Source of the DNA: a virus | Length of the DNA: 33,313 nucleotides | Strand: one strand, 5' to 3' | Virus record (IMG/VR): IMGVR_UViG_3300029319_000237 | Coordinates: 1-33,313 of that record | Shown here: positions 1-9,800 of the stretch, one piece after another | Layout: every line of letters begins with the position of its first letter | How positions within the stretch are numbered: the stretch's first letter is position 1 | The notes under the pieces: generated by a model | What the model was told of the DNA's origin: nothing | The model's input: only the letters and a program-made list of their open reading frames with translations | The model's database searches: none | Made by a program: the position numbers and the translations under genes

Positions 1-2
1 AA

Positions 3-983
3 CAATTAAATGAAGTTTACAATCTCATGGATGTTTATTGTCACCCTTTTACTAGTGGCGGTCAAGAAATACCTATTCAAGAAGCTAAGTTAACAGAATT
101 AATTACTTTAGTAACAAATTATTCTTGCGGTGAGGATAGCTGCTCCGAGGAAAGCGGAGGTTTACCTTTAGCTTGGAGTGAATATAGAGAACCTGGAACT
201 CAATTTATAAAAGCATCGACCTCGCCAGATAGCATATGTGAAAATCTCAAAAAAGTTTATGCGATGACAGATGCCGAGAGAAAAGAATTAGGCCAAAAAT
301 CACGACAATGGGTCATAGATAATTTTTCTATAGAGGTCATAGGTAAAAAATTAGAGCAGATAATCGATGAAATGCCGCCTGTTGATTATGATTTTAATTT
401 AAAAAAATTATTTTTTAATCCTAATTATAATCCAAAACAAAATTATCCATCTCCTAAAGAGTTTTTAATTGATATATATAAAAATATTTTGAATGAGACT
501 GTAGATGAAAATGATACGGGGTTTAAAAATTGGTTAGCTAAAATAAAAGCTGGAGGTAGCCCTCAAGAAATTGTTAAATTTTTTCAGCAAACTGCTCAAA
601 ATCATATAAATAAAGCATCTACACCTGATTTAAAAGATCTGCTCGATGATGAGGGCAAAAGCAATAGAATCGCTGTTGTTATGCCAAAAAGTGAGGTTGA
701 TGTTTTTTTTATAAATTGCCTGTTAAATAACTTAAAAAAATTGTATAAAAATCACAATATATATGTTTTTACTGAGCCTCAATATTTCGCCTGTATAGAC
801 GATAATCCTAATGTTCATAAGTTATTACGATATAGCCCAGTGTTAGAGGATACTTTATTGATGGAGGGATGCTCTAATCATGAGGGTTACTTTGATATGT
901 TATTTAATCCTAATTGCACGACTCAAAAAAACTTAGCATACTTACATAATGGTAATGATAAAATACAATTTTCTTTAACATAA
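3..983 (+). CDS. Glycosyltransferase, 5' truncated (GT4 C-terminal part + DUF4214-like + GT-B N-half)
   Basis: The reading frame is open to the left edge, so the gene begins outside the window; the first ATG (position 27) is internal. The first ~110 residues look like the C-terminal nucleotide-sugar-binding half of a GT4 glycosyltransferase: HPFTSGGQEIPIQEAKL, a YREP/TQF segment, then an E-rich helix ending in FSIEVIGKKLEQII. Around residues 150-200 follows a DUF4214-like helical segment (EFLIDIYKNIL...GFKNWLAKI). The last ~100 residues (RIAVVMPKSEVDVFFINCLL...) resemble the N-terminal Rossmann half of a GT9-like enzyme whose other half is the next gene. The stop overlaps that gene's start as TAATG. 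Acceptor unknown: phage DNA, virion protein or host surface are all possible. Family assignment is from pattern recognition only. Confidence 0.72.
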   Translation, partial: QLNEVYNLMDVYCHPFTSGGQEIPIQEAKLTELITLVTNYSCGEDSCSEESGGLPLAWSEYREPGTQFIKASTSPDSICENLKKVYAMTDAERKELGQKSRQWVIDNFSIEVIGKKLEQIIDEMPPVDYDFNLKKLFFNPNYNPKQNYPSPKEFLIDIYKNILNETVDENDTGFKNWLAKIKAGGSPQEIVKFFQQTAQNHINKASTPDLKDLLDDEGKSNRIAVVMPKSEVDVFFINCLLNNLKKLYKNHNIYVFTEPQYFACIDDNPNVHKLLRYSPVLEDTLLMEGCSNHEGYFDMLFNPNCTTQKNLAYLHNGNDKIQFSLT

Positions 984-2125
984 TGGCTCATCTACTAAAA
1001 GAATACGCAAAAAATCTAGGCGTAAAAATATCTAAACCAGTTTTTAAAGAACATTTCTTTCCAATGGATTTGGACAAGTACATTATTGTTTATAATGAAA
1101 GTAATGTTCAAGCTAGAAACTATAAATATTTTAATATTGTTTTAAGTATATTAAAACCATTTTTCGATAAACATAACATAAAAATTGTTCAATTAAGTTC
1201 TACAAACCATATTGAAGGAGTAAATAAAGCCGTTAACGTACCTTTAAAACAACAAGCTTACTTAATATCAAAAAGCATGCTGTATGTGGGGTGTGACAGT
1301 GTTTTAAGTCAGATAGCTAATTTTAAAAAAATACCATCAGTCAATATATATGGAAACATATATGCAAATTTATCTAAACCTTTGCTGGGTAATTCATCAC
1401 AAGTTTTAAACATAGAGCCAGACTGGGATAAAAACCCATCATTCTCACTAAATGATCCAGCAGAGCAGATAAACACAATTAAACCAGAGGTTATTGCTCA
1501 ATCTATTATAGATTTACTTAAAATAGAAAAAGCGAAAGTAAATTTTAAAACTTTGCAAATGGGTTCTGCATTCGGCGCTCCAGTAATTGAAGTAGTGCCA
1601 ACTACATTTTATAAAATTCAACTTAGACCTAATGAACAAATTTATCTTAGAACAGATTATGGGTTGGAGGAGGCTGCTTTTTTACAATATTGTCAACATT
1701 ATAAAGTTTCAATTTTTTGTGATAAACCTATAAATCCAAATAAGTTGCAACTTTACAAAAACAATATTCAAAACTTGTTTATATTTGTAGATGAAAAGTC
1801 TGATAAGATTAGTCAAGATTATTTTGATTTACTTAATCAACTAAACATAAAACACACTTTGTTAGTGAAAGATGAGCAAATTTTGCCAAAAGTTAGAAAC
1901 AATTATTTTGATAATAATATTCAAACATATAATTTAGATAGCAAAAAAAAGTGCGACATTAATGATAAATGTAAATTTTTTACAAAAAAGACAATTTTTA
2001 AAGATGGCAAGTTATATACTAGTCTAGCCCATTTGAAAAAAAGTGTTGACAATAACGATTTAGTAATTGATATTGATGATTTTTGGAAAGAATCACAACA
2101 ATTTTTTATATATGAGCAAAACTAA
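983..2125 (+). CDS. GT9/heptosyltransferase-like glycosyltransferase (C-terminal half) with extra C-terminal domain
   Basis: 380 residues. Residues ~1-180 look like the second half of a GT-B enzyme of the heptosyltransferase (GT9) type: an opening MAHLLKEYAKNLGV, a strand-helix run around residue 33 (YIIVYNES), and the donor-site-like LISKSMLYVGCDSVLSQIA followed by IPSVNIYG. The matching N-terminal Rossmann half sits at the end of the preceding gene in the 0 frame; this gene lies in the -1 frame, joined by TAATG. Residues ~190-380 form a further unidentified region ending in DFWKESQQFFIYEQ. Either two polypeptides assemble, or one ancestral gene was split. No perfect slippery heptamer was found at the junction, so reinitiation is the simpler expression model. 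Confidence 0.65.
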   Translation: MAHLLKEYAKNLGVKISKPVFKEHFFPMDLDKYIIVYNESNVQARNYKYFNIVLSILKPFFDKHNIKIVQLSSTNHIEGVNKAVNVPLKQQAYLISKSMLYVGCDSVLSQIANFKKIPSVNIYGNIYANLSKPLLGNSSQVLNIEPDWDKNPSFSLNDPAEQINTIKPEVIAQSIIDLLKIEKAKVNFKTLQMGSAFGAPVIEVVPTTFYKIQLRPNEQIYLRTDYGLEEAAFLQYCQHYKVSIFCDKPINPNKLQLYKNNIQNLFIFVDEKSDKISQDYFDLLNQLNIKHTLLVKDEQILPKVRNNYFDNNIQTYNLDSKKKCDINDKCKFFTKKTIFKDGKLYTSLAHLKKSVDNNDLVIDIDDFWKESQQFFIYEQN

Positions 2126-2873
2126 AAAAAAATACGGACCAGACATTTACAAAAGGAATGAGCACGGCTTACTTGAAAATGTAGATTACACTTTTAAAGA
2201 GGATGGCTCTATAGATTGGAGGGCCATGATCAAGCCTGAGTTTTTATATCCAAATAAAGATTGGTTTACTCGTCGCAATAAACCAGTTCCAGATTCAGTT
2301 GACGGCTTAGATGATAGGCAGCTTCTCATAATGCTTGGTGGTATTAAAGAACTAGCTAAATTAAGGGGTTACTGCGGTGTTCAATTTAAAGTAGATAATG
2401 TTGCCGATGGGTATGTTACCGCTAAATGCACAATTCATTGGCATGAAAATTATGAAACTGTAAACTCTTATTCTACTACTTATGAAGATGTAGCGAATGC
2501 TACTTTAGCCAATACAGACGCTTTCTGCGCTAAGTTTCTTGAGACAATTGCTTGTAATCGCGCTTTTGTCAGATGCGTAAGAAACTACTTAAATGTTCAT
2601 ATTGTTGGTGCAGATGAGATAGATAAATCAAATGAAGCTGATAATTCTGTAACTATAGAACATCATGATGCTCCAGCTATAACTCCAACAGATCTTTTAG
2701 AAAAAATTCTTAAATCAAAGCATAATGTAAACTCATTCAACGACTTCAAAAATGTTTTGAGAAATTTTTGGAAACAAGAAACATATCGAAATGAGGACGC
2801 TAAAAACTGGTCATCTTTTGAAGACATATCAGCTAAAGATGCTAGGAAGCTGATAGCTGTATTAAGAAAATAA
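2112..2873 (+). CDS. Conserved phage-type protein, possibly an ssDNA-annealing-like protein
   Basis: 253 residues from the ATG at 2112 (MSKTKKKYG...), which overlaps the previous gene by 14 nt; a longer reading to 2067 would overlap more and begins with an unlikely sequence. The core (about residues 75-175) alternates strands and a long helix: LGGIKELAKLRGYCGVQF, GYVTAKCTIHW, then NTDAFCAKFLETIACNRAFVRCVRNYL. A beta-sheet followed by a helix with an A.xRA.xRxxR pattern is reminiscent of Rad52/ERF-type annealing proteins, but I see no diagnostic motif. The C-terminal part (LLEKILKSKHNV...) looks like a separate small helical domain. The stop overlaps the next gene as TAATG. Function should be treated as unknown. 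Confidence 0.6.
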   Translation: MSKTKKKYGPDIYKRNEHGLLENVDYTFKEDGSIDWRAMIKPEFLYPNKDWFTRRNKPVPDSVDGLDDRQLLIMLGGIKELAKLRGYCGVQFKVDNVADGYVTAKCTIHWHENYETVNSYSTTYEDVANATLANTDAFCAKFLETIACNRAFVRCVRNYLNVHIVGADEIDKSNEADNSVTIEHHDAPAITPTDLLEKILKSKHNVNSFNDFKNVLRNFWKQETYRNEDAKNWSSFEDISAKDARKLIAVLRK

Positions 2874-3331
2874 TGATTGAAAGAATTACAGACCCAGAAA
2901 AATTTGACAAAGTTGTAAATGATATACATGAGCTTTTTGGAGAGCAAGATAAAAATGCTTTTCATAAATTTTTACCGCATAATAAAGATTGTATTATAGC
3001 GTGTTTTAGCAATAAGAAAATTTTACAATGGGATTTTTTTGTTTGGTCAAATTTAAATAAAGATAATAAATATGATGCTGTCATCGCATTTATAAATAAT
3101 AAAAATGAAAAGTTTGCCAAAAATATTTTTGCTGAATATATTTGGATATCTGATAATCCAAAAGTAAGTTTTAAACTGTTAGGCCAAGCAATGAAGTTTG
3201 CTAAAAAACAAGAGTTTGAATATGTAAGCATGTCTGCTGTTTGTGAGTCAGAGAAGTTTGATAAAATATGTAATTTTTATAAAAGAATGGGTTTTGTAAA
3301 AGACTCAGAAACATACGTTGCTAAAATATGA
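2873..3331 (+). CDS. GNAT-like N-acetyltransferase
   Basis: 152 residues, start overlapping the upstream stop as TAATG. The C-terminal half has the layout of GNAT acetyltransferases: a strand (AEYIWIS), the acetyl-CoA-side helix (SFKLLGQAMKFAKKQEFEYVSMSAV), then KICNFYKRMGFVKDSETY, the usual FYxRxGF element near the end. The N-terminal half is divergent, and a clear Q/RxxGxG/A pyrophosphate loop is not evident, so substrate and even activity are uncertain. It sits in the same rightward unit as the glycosyltransferases, so sugar or protein N-acetylation is conceivable but unproven. Confidence 0.6.
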   Translation: MIERITDPEKFDKVVNDIHELFGEQDKNAFHKFLPHNKDCIIACFSNKKILQWDFFVWSNLNKDNKYDAVIAFINNKNEKFAKNIFAEYIWISDNPKVSFKLLGQAMKFAKKQEFEYVSMSAVCESEKFDKICNFYKRMGFVKDSETYVAKI

Positions 3332-3498
3332 ATGGAAGAGTAGCCAAAAGACTTAGAAAAATTTGCCCTCCTATTAATGATTTTACTAGGAGAGTTTACA
3401 GAAATCTAAAATCAAAATATAAATCATTACCGCATCATGCAAAAAAAGACTTCATCGAAGCCCTCGAACAAAAAACCATCGAAATGGGAAAAGAATAA
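3328..3498 (+). CDS. Small basic hypothetical protein (56 aa)
   Basis: An ATG at 3328 overlaps the stop of the acetyltransferase (ATGA) and opens a 56-residue frame ending in TAA at 3498. The product is very basic at the N-terminus (MNGRVAKRLRKICPP) and continues RRVYRNLKSKY...HHAKKDFIEALEQ, a pattern I recall from small marine phage proteins. The translational coupling and helix-friendly basic composition support a real gene. The next gene starts inside its 3' end, an overlap of 62 nt. Function unknown; nucleic-acid binding is a guess from charge alone. Confidence 0.6.
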   Translation: MNGRVAKRLRKICPPINDFTRRVYRNLKSKYKSLPHHAKKDFIEALEQKTIEMGKE

Positions 3499-3667
3499 AG
3501 TTGGGGTTTTTTGGACCAAAGAACAACCAAACGGCAAAACTTTTCTATCAGGAAATATAAACATTGATGGCAAGCTCCACAAGGTTTGTATTTTTAAAAA
3601 TGATTTTAGTAATGGTAATACTCCACATTTTCAGGCTTTTAAAGTTGATGAGAAATTAAATGAATAA
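3437..3667 (+). CDS. Small hypothetical protein, DUF736-like appearance
   Basis: 76 residues with a lysine/serine-rich N-terminal tail (MQKKTSSKPSNKKPS) followed by a compact beta-rich part: VGVFWTKEQPNGKTFLSGNI, IDGKLHKVCIFKND, NTPHFQAFKVD. The strand pattern (I/VGxxW, G..FLSGxI, GK...FKN, P.F....) resembles DUF736-type single-domain proteins found in phages and mobile elements. It overlaps the preceding 56-residue gene by 62 nt, so its true start may be further in, for instance near the KWEKNKVG segment, but no in-frame ATG occurs there. It is the last rightward gene before the convergent fibre gene. Role unknown. Confidence 0.6.
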   Translation: MQKKTSSKPSNKKPSKWEKNKVGVFWTKEQPNGKTFLSGNINIDGKLHKVCIFKNDFSNGNTPHFQAFKVDEKLNE

Positions 3668-3680
3668 AATATATTTAAAA

Positions 3681-6600
3681 TTAATTAAAATCTCTGCCTA
3701 TAATAGACCAATTAGTTCCGTCACAAATTAACGTAACAAATCCTGCACTTTCTGAAATTGCGTAAGTTGAGTTACCGTCAATAGTTGTAGATCCCTCTGG
3801 GTCTATCGTAATATCATTACCTGAAGCACTTCCATCACGGTCTTTGATTACTAAAATTCTTCCAACTGATCGTTGAGCGCTTGGTATTGTAATTGTTCTA
3901 CCCTGTGACAAAGAGTGCATCATAATGCAGTAATCAGTAGAGGTAACCGTATGATCAGAATTATCAACAGCTATTAGGCCCAATGAAAGACTTCCATTTA
4001 CATCAAGAGTTGTATCAGGGGCAGATGTTTCTATGCCAACATTTTTTTCAGATACGTCTACAAATAGTGTGTCTGTGTCTATGAAAAAATCTGAATTAGC
4101 AGCAAATCCTCCTTTTAGAATATTTCCTTGGCAGATACGTATTTGTTGAGAAGCGGCTGAATTTAAAAATGTTTTACCATTGCTATCTTGCATTAGGGCA
4201 TATTTAGATCCTGCATTAACAGTTATGTCGCTGTGATGGAATCCAGCGAAGTCATCGAAACCTATGGTTCCCATAGTCGCTACGCCAATATTAGCATAAC
4301 CTTGATCATGATTTGTTTGACCTTTGCTTATATTTAAACCGCCTCCAGAAATTACATCTGTAACTTGAAGCATTGTGTCAGGACTATTTGTTCCTATACC
4401 AACATTTTGATCATCAGCAATCGTAAGCGCTATGGTGTCCTCCGTTCCAAGAGATAACGGGAGAGTTCCCAGAGTTTGAATTACTAACCCAGTGGTATTA
4501 TCATGTCTAATAACAGCACTATTGGCTGTGTTCCCTTGATCTAATCTTATGCTAGCGCCATCAGTGTTGTCGTTAATATGTAGAACTTGCTTAGAATTAT
4601 CAGCAGTTGGAGTATTTGCCCCTATGCCTATATTAGTTGTTGTTGTATTTCCCCTACTAGTAACATTTTGTAAATCCACAAAGGGTGAGGTACTACTTCC
4701 AGTTACTACTAGATTACCATTAAGAAAAATACCACTATCAGTGTCTACAAATACACCGCTTTGAAATCTTAAATTTAAAGTTCTTTCTCCACTTGATTCA
4801 AAAAGTGTACCTCTATTATCAGAGAAAACAAAAGCTCCAGCGTGTCCTGATTGAACTTTCGAATAATTGCCCGCAGAGACACTATGGTTAGCAAACTCAA
4901 TTGTATTATTATCTCCTCCTAAAATAGTAGAAAATTGAGATTCTCTAATTTTATTACTTCCTCCACCTACTATGGAACTGTAAATAGCATTTGTTCCACT
5001 TATCAGGTTGCTATTACCAGCTCCAATAAAACTATAAGGAGCTGAGATAACTTTGTTTAATTCACCACCTACTATAGCTACTTTGTCAACGTGAGAATCA
5101 GAGGCTATTCCACTAATTAAATTACTCAAACCTCCACCTATAACTGAAAAGTCTCCACTGAATATATCATTATTTCTACCACCTATACTAGTAGAGAAAG
5201 TGCCATGATCTACATTTATACCTGATCCACCGCCTACAAAGTTAAAATTACCACCTGATATACTAGCAGTTTCACCGCCCACCACTACGTTATCATTTCC
5301 AGATATGACATGACCACTTCCAGCTAATGCTGCTGAGTCAGTTCCTATTATTGTAGTGTCAGATGCTGCGATATTAGCCCTAGCTACATTTGACGCATCA
5401 AGTGGTTGTTGTGGGTTATTTGTTGCAATGCCAACATCACCTGCATTACCATTGCTGTCTACTTTAGTAACAATAAGTGTACGACCAACAGCGCCACCGA
5501 CAGCAAATCTTGCATTAGGATCAAGATCCTCATCAGTTCCAAAAGCAGCACCTCCTCGCTTGCTTTGGTCATCAACGCCATCATTAAATGCATTTACATT
5601 AGCCTCTTGATTAGAGGTCATCCTGTAAGGCCCAATGGTCCAAGCTCTACCAGTTTCTAGGTCAGAACTTGGTATTATTTTAAAATGATAATCAGTATTA
5701 TAATCTAATCCATTATCTGTGTTTAAACTAAATCTTACAAAAGGGGGATTTGTTATATCAATTACTGCTTTTCTAGAAATATCATTTAAAACTAAAGTAT
5801 CTATGTCGCCTTCTGTGCCGTAAATTTCTAAATTTTTATAGTTAGCATTTACAGAATTTAATTGTACAGCAAAATTTATAGCACCTTTAATGCTAAAATT
5901 ATTTACTTTTTGACGATTTGTAAAAGCTAAGGAGTTTAAAAATCCAGTTTCTGGGGCGATAAAATTTATAGGATTCTCATCTAAAAACTGACCAGTGCCA
6001 TCTATGACTCTGATAGAGTCTATTTCTATTCTATTGCCGTACAGAAATATCTCTCCTGTGGATATTAATCCATTAAAATTTACAGTTTTAGTTCTTATGC
6101 CAAAATTAGTAGTAAATTCACCAAAGACATTTTCATTATCGGCTGGGCTAAAAATTAAATTGCTTTCTTTATATGCTTTTTTAAATTCAGACTTCGCTAT
6201 ACTTTTATCTATGTTTAATATATCAATATTAATTCCAGATATGAATGGATTATCAATCAACTCATGAGTTTCATCTATTTCTTGGTCAGCTCGATCTCTA
6301 AATTCCAAACCTAAATTTAAAGTTTGATCAGTATATATGCCACTACCAGTTTTTGTTGTGGTGTCAAAAGTTGGGGTAAAGTCATGTATTACTTTATCTG
6401 TTGTAAAAGATCCAGTGTAAGGCGTTGTGCTTGCGCCAGATCCCAAAATACCAGTTGTTATACCGCCTCCTAATCCAGCAGATCCAGTTAGGGGAACATA
6501 TAAACCATGGAAATATACTGATGAGGGGTCAAGACTTTTACTGGCAAGTGTGCCACCATGAAAATATCCATCCCCAGTTCCACGGATATCGCCTTGTCCA

Positions 6601-6836
6601 GTTGTACCAGTTATTATATTAGCAGAGGAAAAAATAATTGTTGATAAATCAGATGTTTTTATACCAGTTGTAATATCATTAAGATCTGTGCTTGCTGCTA
6701 TAACAAAAGCCTCATGCAAACCTGAGTTAGCATAAACTCCACCTGCCCCAGTTGAATCTACATATGCTGTATGCGCTCCAGAGTAGTAAGGTATAAAACC
6801 AGTTGATGTAGTATCTAATATTGTAACTCTAGCCAT
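3681..6836 (-). CDS. Tail fibre protein with trimeric beta-roll repeats
   Basis: 1,051 residues, last gene of the leftward tail operon, 1 nt after the gpJ-like gene. The N-terminal ~230 residues are glycine/threonine-rich and probably attach to the tail tip. Residues ~490-670 hold repeated VVGG / SxxGGGxN / IxxS turns (for example FNFVGGG, SVIGGGLSN, AIVGGELN, SIVGGGSNK) like the YadA/Hia left-handed beta-roll of trimeric adhesins and phage fibres. Two VGIGTNSPDTMLQV-type segments (~residues 815 and 945) are a common fibre shaft motif. The C-terminal ~90 residues (ITIPSAQRSVGRILVIKD...TIDGNSTYAIS...GTNWSIIG) form a head domain often ending such fibres. No S74 chaperone motif seen. Probable role: receptor binding. 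Confidence 0.85.
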   Translation of the reverse strand: MARVTILDTTSTGFIPYYSGAHTAYVDSTGAGGVYANSGLHEAFVIAASTDLNDITTGIKTSDLSTIIFSSANIITGTTGQGDIRGTGDGYFHGGTLASKSLDPSSVYFHGLYVPLTGSAGLGGGITTGILGSGASTTPYTGSFTTDKVIHDFTPTFDTTTKTGSGIYTDQTLNLGLEFRDRADQEIDETHELIDNPFISGINIDILNIDKSIAKSEFKKAYKESNLIFSPADNENVFGEFTTNFGIRTKTVNFNGLISTGEIFLYGNRIEIDSIRVIDGTGQFLDENPINFIAPETGFLNSLAFTNRQKVNNFSIKGAINFAVQLNSVNANYKNLEIYGTEGDIDTLVLNDISRKAVIDITNPPFVRFSLNTDNGLDYNTDYHFKIIPSSDLETGRAWTIGPYRMTSNQEANVNAFNDGVDDQSKRGGAAFGTDEDLDPNARFAVGGAVGRTLIVTKVDSNGNAGDVGIATNNPQQPLDASNVARANIAASDTTIIGTDSAALAGSGHVISGNDNVVVGGETASISGGNFNFVGGGSGINVDHGTFSTSIGGRNNDIFSGDFSVIGGGLSNLISGIASDSHVDKVAIVGGELNKVISAPYSFIGAGNSNLISGTNAIYSSIVGGGSNKIRESQFSTILGGDNNTIEFANHSVSAGNYSKVQSGHAGAFVFSDNRGTLFESSGERTLNLRFQSGVFVDTDSGIFLNGNLVVTGSSTSPFVDLQNVTSRGNTTTTNIGIGANTPTADNSKQVLHINDNTDGASIRLDQGNTANSAVIRHDNTTGLVIQTLGTLPLSLGTEDTIALTIADDQNVGIGTNSPDTMLQVTDVISGGGLNISKGQTNHDQGYANIGVATMGTIGFDDFAGFHHSDITVNAGSKYALMQDSNGKTFLNSAASQQIRICQGNILKGGFAANSDFFIDTDTLFVDVSEKNVGIETSAPDTTLDVNGSLSLGLIAVDNSDHTVTSTDYCIMMHSLSQGRTITIPSAQRSVGRILVIKDRDGSASGNDITIDPEGSTTIDGNSTYAISESAGFVTLICDGTNWSIIGRDFN

Positions 6837-6837
6837 T

Positions 6838-9800
6838 TTAGTTTATAGTAAAGTTTTGTAGGAAAGATTTATCATGACTTAAACTGCCTTCAGGAACTAA
6901 AAATTGATTATGAGTTGCATAAGTAGAGTCATAATAAGCATTTAATGCTGATGAACTATCAGCGCCAGCCCCTTGCGCTCTAACCTTTAGAGAGTAAGTC
7001 CCGACATTTTGTTCAAGGCCGCCACTGAAAACCACAAAAGTGTTTTCTGTTCTTGCAAAAAACGGTCTTGTTGGTGTTAGCAATATTGCTTGATATGCAA
7101 TTGCGTTTGAGCCATTTGGATCTGTCCAGCTACCACTTATAAAGAATTGCTCATCTTCAGGTACGTCTCCCGTAGAGAAAGTTAAACTTCTTACTGGTGA
7201 TAGATTGTGATAGGTTAATTGATTAACTTGTGATGATGCATTTTGGTAACTAAAAGTATTTGATAATGTTTTAATACTTTTATCGTTTTCTATAAGGTCA
7301 TATTTACCAGATTCGTAAAGGCTAGCAACTGTAGCAAATTCATTAGTGCTTACCTCTGCTATCTCTAAAACTTTATATGTAATTGGTGATGCCCCACTTT
7401 TTTGAAAGCTACAAGCACTTCCTACTTTAATATCTTGAAGTAGTCCAGTTTTAGATTGTTCAATTCCAGAAACTAAAGTTCCAAAAGCTTGATTTACAGT
7501 GCTGCCTGTTATTGTTATAACATCTATTTGACTAGGTGAGTTTACATCAATTTCAGATTCTAATATTCCATTTGTAAAACTATCATCTTCAAAATTACCA
7601 GAAAAAGTACCTTTTAAATCAAAAGTGTTAGAGCCTCTATTATTAGTAGCTGATGTATCATAATTTTTTACATCACCAGTTGAAAAATTTTTAAGTTTAG
7701 TATTTTGACCTATTGTGGTGGTTGCGCTTATAAACTTAGCGAAACTATTATCTCTTTCAAAGCTATTACCAGTTGCAAAAACCCAACCAGTTAATGTAGT
7801 ATCAAAATATAGAATATTAGAACCAGTGCCAGTGTAAGCTGCATATTGCTCAAAACCACCCTCAGTCTCTGCGTATCCTTGTCGATATCCAGAAAAATTA
7901 TAATCACCCGTAAAATTAGCTGTCCATACAGCAGTCGAGCTTGAACTCGCTAAGTCGCCGCTAATATTAAAACTTGATTTTGCTCTTTCTCTATTTCTCT
8001 CAGCTACAGCATTAAGATCTGTAATCGTATCAATGCCAGTCGGATTAAAAATAGTTAAACGACCACTCATTTGAGTGTTGTCAAAAGTATTACTAATTCT
8101 AATCTCTTGCTTATCTGCGTCTACAGCTAAAACTCTACCAAAGTTTATTAAATTTGATTTTAATTCATCCTGAACCTCTATCACATCTCCAGGTCTGTAT
8201 AGTAAGCTTGGTAGTCCAGCTTGGAATGTAATTGTTTGATTTTCATTTACTTTATGAAATAACAGGTGAGCTGCGGCTCTCCTAGCCATCCCTCTTGAAG
8301 TCATACCTACCCCTTGAATTCTAGTCTTGAATACACCTCTCCTTCTTATATCCTCTTCATCTTCAACAGTTTCTATTTTTGGCAGGAAGTCATCAAATCT
8401 ATCATTATATGTGATTTCTACAGTATTATAGATTTCATCTCTTCTATTATTGGAGTAGTTAAACATACCGCCTTTAATTGACTCATTTGTAATCAAACAA
8501 ATTGGAGATCTAGGTCTATCATCTACAAAATTTATTTGGTTATCGCCAAAAAATATACTACCTCTAAAAAGTGCCGCTATTGTATAAAGAGCATCATAGA
8601 TTTTTTCATTATTATTAAACATAATATTGCAAGCAAATCTAGGCTCAAGTCCACCTTGACCATCTGAAACCCCAACAAAAACTCCATCATCATTTACTGC
8701 GTCACAAAATCTACCAATTTTATATAACTCCCAAATATTTATGGTGTCTTCATTTACATGCTCACCTAAACCATACCTTTTATTTGTTAGTAGATCGTAA
8801 AGAATCCAAGCTGGATTATCGGTCCATCTTAATTCTTCATGAAAAGTCCCATCCCAATCTCCATCATAAACTTTTTTATCTGCCTCAGTAGCATTATTAA
8901 AGTCATCCTCAGACGAATAATATCTTTTATCTTCGCCGTTTAATTTTGTGGGGTTGTAATTACTTGGTATTTTTATTAATTTTAATTTACAGTCAAAGTT
9001 TCTAACTGGCACTCCATCTATGGCCCTAGAATCAAGTTTAGTACCCACTATAGCTGAGAAAGGGTAACTTAAATTTACAGGTATTATTTCACTGACTTTT
9101 GATAAAACTACGTTTCTAGCTAATAAAACAGAATTAGTTTCACATGATATTTTTTCAACCTCAACAAATCTATGCGGTACTTCCTCATTACCCTCACCTA
9201 CTCCAGCAGCTCCAACTCTAATCGCTGGGGGTAGTTTAATAGGAGTATTTATTTTATTTCGTTCAACTGATGCACCCTGAAAAGAATCTAATTTTACCCA
9301 AGGAAAATCAGTGGGAGAACTTTCAGGGTTACCTAAATCAACTAAAACACTTGAGTTAATTAATGCGACAAAATGATAATCCCTAACTTCTCCATTTCTT
9401 GTTTTTTGATTAGTTTTAGGGTCTATCAAACCAGTGCTTATTCTAACTTCTAGCAAAGCAGGATAATTAACACCAGCCCCTAATTTCCTATCTGCTGGAT
9501 CGTCTTCATTTGATAAAGCCGAAGGTTTAATTTCTGTATGTAAGGTATCTCTTAAAGTTTGTATATCTAAAGTTACAAAAACCTCTTCAACATTAGGATT
9601 GTAAACAGTATGAGTTACTGGGGATGCTAACTCATCAAAACTAGGATTTAATCCATCGGCCCAGTCAGAGTAATTCAAAAAATTAGTTGAGTCATCTGCT
9701 AAAGCAGTGCCAGTTCTTAAATCAGTGCTACCTTCAATCCCAGTTTCTGGAATAGTTAAATTAAAATCAAACTCTGATAATGCACTAGTATCAGATACAA

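Noticed and set aside
974-983. TTTAACA as a -1 frameshift site joining the two glycosyltransferase ORFs
   Set aside because: It does not fit X-XXY-YYZ (needs TTTAAAC-like), and an ATG overlapping the stop explains expression more simply.
2663-3231. Minus-strand frames of 89-100 codons opposite 2663-3231
   Set aside because: They lie wholly antisense to the coupled plus-strand genes and have low-complexity hydrophobic sequence typical of shadow frames.
4549-6622. Several plus-strand frames opposite the first tail fibre
   Set aside because: They have no motifs, no start context and mirror repetitive fibre codons; the fibre frame is continuous and family-like.
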